NCBI GenBank assembly: GCA_036898135.1
Contig: CM072526.1
Span: 6,487,724-6,551,723, forward strand
Direction: 5' to 3'
DNA from: Oncomelania hupensis
Taxonomy: Eukaryota > Mollusca > Gastropoda > Littorinimorpha > Pomatiopsidae
DNA length: 64,000 bases
This document shows, piece after piece, positions 19,455-29,216 of this stretch. Made by a program: the position numbers and the translations under genes. The stretch's first letter is position 1. Each line of letters starts with the position of its first letter. The notes under the pieces are model-generated. The model was not told where the DNA came from. It saw only the letters and a program-made list of their open reading frames with translations, and did no database searches.

Positions 19455-20800
19455 TATGCGAAATGAGTCCTAAATAGTTTTAAAAAAAAAACAAACAAGT
19501 TTGTTCCTCTGACTGTACAAACCTTGTAATATCTCAAATGAGTCCTAAATAGTTTAAAAAATAAATTAAAAAAAAAACAAGTTTGTTCCTCTGACTGTAC
19601 AAACCTTGTAATATCTCAGGACCTATGTTATCTATAACAACCAAACTTGGTAAGATGGTGTATATTTATGAGACCTCGTCAATTATCAGGGAATAAATAT
19701 GACTTCTTTTCAAGGTCAAGGTCACAGGGGCAACAAAAGGACAGTTGTTATTAAAATTTAGCTTTTTGCCTAAATTATTAATATTGAACTTATGATTCTT
19801 TGAAGCATAATAGATATCAATGAGACGCACATAATTTGCAAATTGGGTCAACACCACTCCAAGGTCAAGGTCACGGTCACTGGGGCTGTTCAAAGTCAAT
19901 TACTATAGGTAGTTTAAATTGACCTTGACCCTTAACTATGAGAGATTTAAACTCCAAACTTGTTGTATTTAGAGATGATAGTGTGATCTTTAATATTTTT
20001 TCCCGTTTTTGCTTGATCTTAAAGGTCAAGGTCATTTTAGGCTTTGAAAAAATATACAGAAAAAAAACAGGTAATCGTATAATGGAATGTGTATTATTGC
20101 GAAACATGGATCCTCACAGCAGATATACAACGAAGAATACAAAGCATGGAGATGAGGTGGTACAGAAGACTTCTGGGCATTTCCTATACCCAGCACATCA
20201 CCAACGACGAAGTCCGACAGACCATCACACAAGCCATTGGACAACACGATGACCTGCTCACAGTGGTGAAAAAACGGAAACTCCGATGGTATGGCCACGT
20301 CACCAGATCATCAGGTCTTGCAAAGACCATCCTGCATGGCACAGTGCAAGGAGGTAGAAGAAGAGGGAGACCGAAAAAGAGGTGGGAGGACAACATTCGA
20401 GAATGGAATGGTTTGACACTGAGCAAAACAATGAGGGTTGCTGAGGAAATGGAAAGATGGAGTATGCTGGTTAAACGATCATCTGTGGTGCCCCTACGAC
20501 CTCCGAGTTACGGGATAGGATAGGATATGATAGGAATGTGTATGCAACAACATGGATTATTTGATCATACATGAGCACGAGATCAAGATCAAGTTCATCA
20601 TAAGGTCAAGGTCATTCCAAGGTCAGTTTTTGTGTGTGCAACGTTTGCTGTAGTTTATTTGATAATACACAAGTACTTGGAGCCGGAGGTTAAGGTCATC
20701 TCAAGGTCAAGATCATAGAAAGATGAAAGTCATTATTGCTTTGCATTTAATGCCACCGTTTCTTTTTTTTTTCTGGGCACTCATTTTTATGTTAAATAAT
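19455..20800 (+). mobile_element. AAGGTCA-rich non-coding element, copy A (split by a LINE)
   Basis: A non-coding dispersed repeat that matches the reverse complement of 38360-39305 along most of its length. Shared landmarks are gagtc(c/t)taaatagt at one end, rows of aaggtcaaggtca, and ggcactcatttttatgttaaa at the other end. A LINE fragment is inserted at 20095-20532. The first 80 bp (gagtcctaaatagtt ... taatatctca) is tandemly duplicated. No protein is encoded. The superfamily is unknown. Confidence 0.7.
20095..20532 (+). mobile_element. (GGATA)n-tailed LINE 3' fragment, 11-bp TSD
   Basis: Flanked by ggaatgtgtat at 20084-20094 and 20533-20543. It encodes the ORF2 C-terminus (RLLGISYTQHI, KKRKLRWYGHVTRSSG, RRRGRPKKRWEDNIREW) in one open frame. 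It is nested inside the AAGGTCA-rich element, so it is the younger of the two. Confidence 0.85.
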
Positions 20801-21037
20801 GCTAGTTTTATTGTGAGTAATATGCCCTTCTACTTTTCTGTGTGATTTTAATTACGTTAGTACGTTAATACTGTTAATAACGTTATTAAGCCTACGAGTG
20901 ATAGGCAATTGTTGTGAGAAACAATGCTTATACTTAAAACCGAATGAATTTAACGTGATTGATTTTTTGTATGCCGCGTATGATGGCAAAATTGGTTACT
21001 TAAAACCACGTGAGTGCATTGCTAACGTGCGCGTGCC

Positions 21038-21096
<59 letters not shown>

Positions 21097-21641
21097 ACAC
21101 ACACACATACATACACTAACACACGAATCTAAACAAAATTGCAATCATTCCCTGTATATAACAAAATGATGCGAGTGTAATTTGAATCTTGGCGGCTAAC
21201 TTGCACCACTGCATGGTTCAATATACCAGAAGAAAATGGACTCAATTTAACCCTACACTAGTACTTGTAAATGTGCAGCAAATGCAAGATGCTCGAAGAG
21301 CACGAACAGTTTATTTATGAACAGAAATTCTGCAGAGTGACCGGGTATTGTTCACAACATCATCCACATGAATTCCATTTCTTAAAAATCAAATGCTCAC
21401 TAAAGACTGTAAAACAATATTTTAGAAAACAATGGAAGAAAACAAGTTGGGGTCACCGTCGGCGTGTCTTCTTTCGTAAACGCCATGATACGTGTGCAAG
21501 TGACGTAATTCATATTAGGTCTACGACTCTAAGAAAAAAATAAATCAGGAGCTATTTCATTTTAGTTTCAGAGATAATGCAGTGGTCCAATTTACCTCCA
21601 AGTCCAAGTTACCAACCTTTCCCTTACTGGAGTACTACTAC
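20801..21641. other. AT-rich stretch with (CA)n
   Basis: Contains a (CA)n microsatellite at 21042-21092 and otherwise no recognisable element. Short frames here are not supported. Confidence 0.6.
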
Positions 21642-21662
21642 TACTACTACTAGTAGTACTAC

Positions 21663-21724
<62 letters not shown>

Positions 21725-21735
21725 ATAGTAGTAAT
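21642..21735. repeat. (ACT/AGT)n microsatellite with strand switch
   Basis: Begins as tactactact and switches through tagtagtactactag to pure AGT units. The switch makes a local inverted repeat able to form a hairpin. Confidence 0.9.
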
Positions 21736-21744
21736 TAGTTATTA

Positions 21745-22310
21745 ATTGCTTACAGGGTCCAGCGGACTGCAAAGAGCCGAATCGGGATAAAAAAAATCAA
21801 AACCACAACTTGGTTGAAAGAGGGCTCACTCCTGATCCGTATAAAATATCTGCTGAAACAACAACAGGGGTAACACTAAAGGCACTCCACCAGCCGGTCA
21901 CTGTACAATAAAGGCATCCCTTGCAGGGGACGCTGAGGCTATACTCTAATTTATTGAACCCTCGTTTACAAAAACAAAATAGAATATAAACATCATTATA
22001 AAATATCAACAAAACACATAAATATGAAATGTCTACATTCTTAAATGATAATATCATAGGAAGCCTTAGTGACCCTTTGGCAGAAAGCGACCAATATCCC
22101 CAAGCTGACTCGTCAGATCTCATACACAAATGAGGAGTTTTGGAAGAGTTTTCAAGAAAAAATGTAGGTGACTAGTCTAGCGAAGAAGATAGTATAGTAG
22201 ATGGATAGAACAGAGTAGGAATGATAAAGAACAGCGGGAATTTAAAACACTACATTTCCAGAAAGTGGGGATACTATTTATACAGAAACCCCCGGCACCC
22301 CCACAGGGGA
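21745..22310 (+). mobile_element. Dispersed repeat, copy A (LTR-like)
   Basis: About 560 bp matching the reverse complement of 61680-62290. Landmarks are cttacagggtccagcggactg, gacgctgaggctatactctaat, aaaacaaaatagaata and atactatttata near a gcaccccc/ggggg block. Read from the other strand it has tataaatagtatcccc near one end, which could be a promoter. It looks like an LTR or another non-coding retroelement terminus, but no coding part or terminal TG/CA was found. Confidence 0.55.
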
Positions 22311-22774
22311 GGGGGGAAGGGGGTGTAGTAATAGTAGTATTAATAGAAGTAGCAGCTGCAGCAGCAGTAGTTTTTATCTCTTAATTTTAAGTTCATAAAA
22401 TGTGCAAGTAAACGACGACCAACACATCTTAGTATCGCTGGAATGTGAACTTCAAATATGAAGACTTGAATAAAACAGTTTGACTGTTTACTGTAAGGAT
22501 AAGCGTTAAGAGCTGGACAGAGGATTATAACTGACAATCACAATGAGCTGGGAAGACATGGGGCTGGACTAGACATCTTTCACTATCGTCTAGTAATAGT
22601 ATTGCCAAGGCTGGGTCTGATATGGATGATGTCCCACAAGCCTGCTCTGACCCCAGTCTGCTTTCCTCAGGCAGAACGGTAATTTAACACCTTTAATACA
22701 CATTTACTTCCTCCGGGTAGGCTAGGGTACTCCGGTTACCCCCCTCCCTTCAATAATGGTATTGGATGCAGTTC
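22311..22774. other. Spacer, no gene seen
   Basis: Short AGT/AGC tracts near 22325-22370; nothing else recognised. Confidence 0.5.
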
Positions 22775-23969
22775 ATCTAAATCAGGGGTGGGCAACTTCT
22801 CCAGTCGGCGGGCCCGATATGGGAAAATGAAGTCCTTGGCGGGCCGGATTACTAAATCAATACCTTAATCTAGTATTTATCCACCTATGCAAGGAATAAA
22901 TCGTATTTAATGTAAACTTTAAACTTGTAAACTTTAAAACTTAGAGACCAAAAAACAGTATTTAATGAATTTAACGTAATGTACTTCAATAGTTGCTGAA
23001 GTCAATGAGACATCTGTGGTCGATCAAAGTTGTCAACAAGTTGTTTGAACTCTGGCTGCATGTCGGACGTAGAAATTCTCAGTAAAGACTGCACGTGAAC
23101 ATCAGTTAGACTGGAACGCAGCTTTGTCTTGTTAATGTTCATGGTCGAAAATGTTTGTTCGCAAATGTATGTAGACCCGAACAGAACAAGTAGTTTCATG
23201 GCAAACTTTCTCAGGTTGGCAACCTTGGACTCATTCAGTGGCACATAAACTTTGTCAAGGCTTTCAGATTGGATTAATTTCTCTTTCAGGGTAGTGTCAC
23301 ACTGCAGATCAATTAGTTCCAGCTGTAGAGCATCCGGCGCCTTTTCAAAGTCAGCTGTAAGCGGTGATGACAAGATATCAAACCCAGCAGCAAGTTTCTG
23401 GAAGTCTGCAAAACGATGAGAAAATTTCATTTTCTAGTGCAGATATATTGGTGTACTTCTCAGTTGACATCATTTGGGGTGCCATAATTTCGAGTGTTGG
23501 AAAGTGTGTTGTGATATTCTGACTGAGATGGCGAGAAAACAGTTTTAGCATCACCTTGAATGCCTTCACTGTTTAGTACATTTCGTGAGTAAAAGTGCCC
23601 TTGCCTTGAAGTCTGGTGTTCAATTCATTCATATGTTCAAAGAGATCAACTGCAAATGCCAGATCTGACAGTCATTCTGATTTTCTGAGTTGGGATATTC
23701 TGTATCTTTCCCTTTCATTTCCAAAAACAGTAAGATTTCGGTTTTCAGGTGCCAGACACGTCTCAGAACTTTCCCCAAACTCAACCAGCGTACGGCGGTA
23801 TGATACAGAACATCACTGTGATCAAAGCTGCAATCTTACAGAAGTGTGATAAACTGTCTGCGATTTAGACCTCTCACCCTGATGAAATTAACAATTTTCA
23901 CAACAGGATCCACAACATGTTTCATGTCAAGCACACTTTTACACAGCACTTCCTGGTGTATTATGCAAT

Positions 23970-25732
23970 CAGGGCCGGACCTGGTAAAGTTGAGGGGGGG
24001 GGTTACAGATTCAGCGAAGGCGCGAAGCGCCGAGCCTTCTAGGGGGGTCCGGGGGCATGCCCCCCCGGAAAATTTTTTTTTCAAGGATGCAAAATGGTGC
24101 AATCTGGTGCAATCTGAACCTTGAAAAAGTCATTTATGATGGTCTGGGACTTTGAGCTTTTTAAACAAATTGAAATGACCACCTCTGGGGTACAAAAATA
24201 ATCATCTGCCCGTCCCTTAAAAAAACAACAACAAAAAAACACACACGAACATTTATTTATCAGCAGAGATGTTTTGTATACTATTATTATTCACTACATT
24301 TTGTTGATCGTTAACAGTATAAAGCTTTACCTTGTAATTTATGAACATCACCGTCCTGCTTTCACTTTCAGTCTTGCTGCACTAGGTTCCTCGGCATTAG
24401 TACCTTTTGTGAATTGTATCTTCTGGCAAAACAGTTCACTGCCTCTTTGAAGTCAATATCAACATCCCTGTGCACTTTCAGTAAAGCAAGTCCATTGAGT
24501 CTATGTTGCCCCATTGTAGAGCGCAGGTAGTTTTTCAGGTTGCGCAACTGACTGTTTGAACGCTCACACTCGGCAGTAGTGACAGGCAGGGTGCAAAGGT
24601 TCTTTAGCATGATGAACAGGTTGGGATAAAAATCCCTGTCACGATGTTTCAGTGCTTCTGATGCCGTGGATGGGATGATAGCTGTCGCATTCTCAGCAGC
24701 ACTTCGCCATTTGCAAACCCACCTTTGGTATTCTGCATCAAGGGTAGCGTTGTCTGGTAGATCAGACTCCCACAACATTGCCAGTGTCTTCACCCCTTCT
24801 GGAACCTGCATGAAACCATCCTGGTTGTCTATTAAAGTGCTTGGCACCAGACAGAGACCATCAACTGCTAGGTCAGCATTTTTGAACCTCGAGTCCAATT
24901 CGATTGACAGGTGTTCCAAGAAAGGAATGGCAATGCTAATCTTGAAATATTCTTCTGGAGTGGCCGCAGGTTGGTTGTCACGGAGAGTCTGTCAGGATGC
25001 TTGACGAGGAACAATAACATCAGTTGTCAAAGCATTTGCAATTTTGCTGACTTCACCGAACCAGGCAACGAACGCTGTGTCGACATCTCTTCTAATAGAA
25101 GACATGCAGTTACTGACCGCTTTGATTTCCCTGTAGGCATTGACAACATCTTTTGTCCTTTTCTGCAGCTTCACTGTCAAGGGTTTTAAGTAACGCAAAC
25201 AATTGCGGACGACAATGAATGCAACGAGGAAAGCACTGCTGCTCAAGGTTTGGAGAAAGCCAGTTGCCTTGGTCAGAGTCTCACTGTCCCAATTGTCACT
25301 GTCTTCACACATTTGTCCCAAACAGTCGTGAACAACCAGAAAGAGAGATGTATAAACCTCCAGTGCTTCATGTTTTTCTACCCATCTTGTTCTGCACAGA
25401 TCAACAAACTTTGTTTTTGTCGTGTCAGGCTGAGATGATTCGATGGTATCTTCAAGTTTTCTTTGTCTCTTTGGAGAGTTTTAGAAAAACAGTGACAGTT
25501 CCCTCAGTGCTCCCATCATGTTCTTCACTGCAGGCAAGCCGCATGCTTTTACAATGCAGAGACTCAAGCTATGGGAAGCACAGTGTCTCAGGTAACAGAA
25601 TGTAGTTACTTGTGATAAAAGAATCAGTGGTTGAAATTGAGTAGAGTGGAAGAGGATTTATTTTTTTATAGTGCCTAGGGGAGAGGGTTGAAATTTCTCC
25701 CCGGATTTACTTATGATTGTAACGTAGCCCCC

Positions 25733-25763
<31 letters not shown>

Positions 25764-25835
25764 TACATAGTCAGGCCAGGGGGGGGGGGGGGGGGGTTAC
25801 GTAACCCCTGTAACCCCCCCCCTAGTCCGGGCCTG
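23970..25835 (-). mobile_element. Nested hAT-like transposon with 5-bp target duplication
   Basis: 1,866 bp with terminal inverted repeats CAGGGCCGGACC and its diverged partner ending GTCCGGGCCTG, flanked by gcaat at 23965-23969 and 25836-25840. Removing it with one duplicate rejoins the host transposase codons in frame (...FLHC|IIHQE...), which fixes the boundaries. It contains a THAP12/ZNF862-type transposase on the minus strand, subterminal palindromic gcgaaggcgcgaagcgcc, and homopolymer A and G runs at 25733-25797. Confidence 0.88.
24368..25605 (-). pseudogene. hAT-like transposase, THAP12/ZNF862-type, broken
   Basis: Frame 25321-24992 encodes the middle domain (FLVAFIVVRNCLRYLKPLTVKLQKRTKDVV). 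After a stop near 24990 the C-terminal part continues in 24960-24368 (EHLSIELDSRF ... LPVTTAECERSNSQLRNLKNYLRS ... GLALLKVHRDV), which includes the hAT dimerisation region. These motifs match the group related to the domesticated THAP12 (P52rIPK) protein. No THAP or other zinc-finger N-terminus is recognisable, and upstream sequence to 25600 is only partly open. Confidence 0.75.
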
Positions 25836-26149
25836 GCAATGTAGAAATATCAATTCCCTGGTGCAATCGACCTCTGCAACACAGTCACCCAGTCTCTTCA
25901 GTAAACCAACTTTCTTTTTTGTCAAAGATGAAGAACCATCCATAGTAACACTGACCATCACAGTCACTATTACTGCGACGCAGTAAGAAAGTAGTGGGAG
26001 ATGTAACATGTAACATGTGTTACTAAAATGTAGTAAATTTAAAAAATTGGGAAAGGGCATATACTAATAATATTAACAATTTTATCAACATATGTTATTG
26101 TTGTGAATGTTAAAGTTGGAATGTTAGTAATGTGGCAGTTTTTTTTTAA

Positions 26150-26236
26150 CAACCGCATTATGATTGTTATGCTTATGTTTTTGTATCATCCACACCCCAA
26201 AAGGGGCGAATAATGAGATTAAATCTTGAATCTAGA
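26150..26236 (-). repeat. Short dispersed repeat with ATTCAAGATT tail (copy 1)
   Basis: Contains accccaaaaggggcgaata and ends in gattaaatcttgaatct. It is the reverse complement of 28437-28535. It looks like the 3' end of a LINE or SINE with a TTGAATC-repeat tail, inserted in the outer hAT. Confidence 0.65.
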
Positions 26237-26471
26237 GATTGTGGTGGGATGTGGACGCGGGCCACATTACCATGTACGGCCAGAAGCAGTCTGCGGGCCA
26301 GTCAAAATCCCGTCGCGGGCCGGGTCCGGCCCGCGGGCCGTATGTTGCCCGTCCCTGATCTAAATTAACAAACAAACAAACAAAAATGTATTTCTCGATT
26401 TCTATATAATAAGTCTTTTTAGATCACCGCGTTTTGAGTTCAAGTGAAAAACAAAAGCGTGTTAGCATCCT

Positions 26472-26472
<1 letters not shown>

Positions 26473-26562
<90 letters not shown>

Positions 26563-26604
26563 TGGTATTATTATTGCTATTCTTCTTCTTCTTCTTCTTC
26601 TTCT
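26473..26604. repeat. (ATT)n then (CTT)n microsatellites
   Basis: About 30 ATT units followed by nine CTT units, 30 bp ahead of the acceptor at 26635. The long poly-Tyr/Ile frames across it are spurious. Confidence 0.95.
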
Positions 26605-26635
26605 TATCATCAACCAAATATGGTATGTTTTTCAG

Positions 26636-27264
26636 CAAAGGCGCGAAGGCTAGAACGACGCCGTCTGATGGAAGTCAGCATGCTGCGATTGAAGCAAGAG
26701 GAAGAAGAACTCACCAAGTCCATACACGAGCAGCTTCTCTGCCATGACAACCGACCGGATCAAGAAGAACAAAACCTCCTCACACCTGTGGAAGAAGACG
26801 AAGATGATGAAGAAGAACAAGAAAGAGAAGAAGGAGAAGAGTATGACGAAGGGAGAGAACCACTTCCGGTTTTGCCACGCACGCAGAAGCAGAAGCGGAT
26901 GGAGAAAGAGAAACAATGGCGGAAAAGCGTGGAGGAGTCGCAGCTGCAGGCGCATTTGGACGAAGAGATAGAGCAAGAGCGACGCCTGATCGAGATAGAG
27001 CAACGCCAAAGGCGACTGGCCAAGCGAGAGCAGTGGGAGCGATGCATGGCGGAAGAGAGAGAACGGAAAAGGCGGGAAGCGGAACAGCAGAAACAAGCGT
27101 GGCGGCAGGCGGAGCAAGACTTAATGGACAAAGAAGAAGAGGAGCAGACCCAGCGACTTCTCTCTCAGCAAATGGAAGACATTCAAAAATCTCCCAACCA
27201 GGAAGAAAGAAAAGAAGAAAGCGGCAATGGGCAGGAGGAAAAGTCAGTTTTCCACATTCTGTAA
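26636..27264 (+). CDS. Terminal exon of a charged coiled-coil protein, unrecognised
   Basis: The exon opens after tgtttttcag with two bases of a split codon and runs 208 codons to TAA (27262-27264). The sequence is dominated by Glu, Arg, Gln and Lys: a basic helix (RRLERRRLMEVSMLRLKQEEEEL), an acidic block (EEDEDDEEEQEREEGEEYDEG), then a long heptad-like helix (KEKQWRKSVEESQLQAHLDE ... KREQWERCMAEERERKRREA). Trp and Leu at regular spacing and the absence of stops argue for a real exon, in contrast to repeat-derived frames nearby. No family is recognised, and trichohyalin-like composition alone is not a homology. Upstream exons were not found; they would lie beyond the transposon nest at 22.8-26.4 kb or outside the window. 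Confidence 0.55.
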
Positions 27265-27289
27265 TCACAAAGCCAAATTGACTTCTTGC

Positions 27290-27480
27290 CCCCTATCTGG
27301 CTGCGTTCGAATGCGACTAACTTATAGAGGCAGTAAGCACCCATGACCGCAGTCTGAGTGTCAGAAGTAGCTGAGACATACACAGCCTATGCGTGATAGA
27401 TCTCTGACACTCGGTCAGCGTCAAGGTGACCTGTCTAGTGGAGACCGGCCTCTTTGTGAAGTCTTCGTAGCTGACTGTGA
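27290..27480. repeat. Dispersed repeat, copy 1 (pair with 32320-32480)
   Basis: gatagatctctgacactc followed by agcgtcaa and cctgtctag is shared with 32410-32465 at high similarity in the same orientation. Neither copy encodes protein. Confidence 0.6.
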
Positions 27481-27731
27481 ACGTGTACAGCAAGAACTGT
27501 CAAACACACAAGGTATAAAGACCAGAGGACTGCTACGCGATGGCGCATGTGACAGTCACAAGAACTTCAGATTCTATCATGTTGTTGCAGGCTACCTTCT
27601 GAGTATTTTTGACACCATCAACCCTGCTAAAAATTGGGAGACCTGTTGACATTGAAATTATAGCAACAGTATTGTATGCTAAAACGAAATATTTCTTTTT
27701 ATTTTACAAATATTTTGCCAAAAATTAATGA

Positions 27732-28062
<331 letters not shown>

Positions 28063-28436
28063 TTCAAAACCACAGTAAAAATCACAATTCTTTAATTTTT
28101 TATATTTTTAAAATTGAAATTGGTATTTCAGTGACACCATTGAAGTGTTTGTATCCCAGATTTAAAAAAAATCAACGTGGGTTTATTCATCACATGTGAA
28201 TTCTAAAATTTAGACATAAGTTGTTTTTTTTTTAAATCACCATTGTATACTACAAATTATGGAATTTGCTTTCAGTTTGTAACAAACAAAAGGTGCAATG
28301 GTTTTGTAATGATTTATTAAAAGCAAAAATGTCTTCCGCACAAAGGTCGGTACCCTGAAAACTTAGCCACAACAATGTTGTGCAAGGATGAGGTACCACA
28401 ATTCTGGATACAAACGAACAGAGTAATGCTGTAAAT

Positions 28437-28535
28437 GCAAGATTCAAGATTCAAGATTCAAGATTTAATCCCAATATTCGCCCCTTTTGGGGTGTGGAGG
28501 ATACAAAAACATAAGCATAACAATCATAAAGCGCA
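28437..28535 (+). repeat. Short dispersed repeat with ATTCAAG tail (copy 2)
   Basis: Three gattcaa repeats followed by gatttaatcccaatattcg, ccccttttggggtgtgg and aacataagcataacaatcat: the inverted match to 26150-26236. Confidence 0.65.
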
Positions 28536-29142
28536 GGAATAAACAAATACCAGCGTTTTCATTATTTACAAAGGGAGACTACTGACACAATGCGTTCCAC
28601 TTGCTATCTCCCTTGTTTTATGTCTTCGTAAATTTTAACGGAATACGTTTTTGAACCGCAATGACTTTAGAGAAAATACCCAAACGAACATATACAACAA
28701 TAATAACTGTAACACGTGTGATGACTTTTGAACGAGTGCCAATACCAAACAGTTATATAAATGATTAACGCGGTTTAAACCTCACCCTCTTGACGTTATA
28801 TCACAATAATTGTGGAAGACTTAATAATGCTTGTAAAAACACGTGTACACACGGTTGTACCTCACACTACCCTTATCTTGCCAAGTTGTTTTGCAAGCTG
28901 AGAATCTCTCACACACCATGTTATTTCCAAAATATGTGGAGAGTACAGCAACAGATCCAAAGCAAAAAGTGGTGGTTCACCCGTCCCCTATACGCTTAAT
29001 GTGTCCGGGGACGTAAATTTTACTTTAAAAAACAAAACAAAAAAAAACATCTACGTTAAAAGTGGAACACATCACAACTAAGAGAAATCAACGTCAAGTA
29101 CACAGATTATGCATTCATTGGAGAGAGGGAATTAGCAAACTA

Positions 29143-29216
<74 letters not shown>

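Larger units (their letters stand above)
23002..26060 (-). pseudogene. hAT transposase relic (GTF2IRD2/EPM2AIP1-type), split by insertion
   Basis: Pieces in order on the minus strand: MDGSSSLTKKKVGLLKRLGD...FLHC (25940-25841); after the nested insertion IIHQEVLCKSVLDMKHVVD (23965 downwards); LNTRLQGKGTFTHEM near 23590; and the C-terminal dimerisation region with KLLVLFGSTYICEQTFSTMNINKTKLRSSL cut here into 23430-23002. The order and motifs match the domesticated vertebrate GTF2IRD2-like hAT lineage. Frame changes separate the pieces and the N-terminal zinc finger is missing, so the gene is dead. Confidence 0.8.
22783..26357 (-). mobile_element. hAT transposon with 8-bp target duplication, interrupted
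   Basis: Termini CAGGGGTGGGCAAC (22783) and GTTGCCCGTCCCTG (26357 end) are inverted repeats matching at 12 of 14 positions, and identical 8-mers atctaaat flank them at 22775-22782 and 26358-26365. This is diagnostic of hAT elements. The interior carries a minus-strand transposase relic and a second transposon at 23970-25835. Subterminal sequence is rich in gcgggcc motifs on both sides, probably transposase-binding sites. Confidence 0.9.

Noticed and set aside
26434..26635. N-terminal extension with poly-Tyr before the coiled-coil exon
   Set aside because: It is the ATT microsatellite, with a clear acceptor following it.
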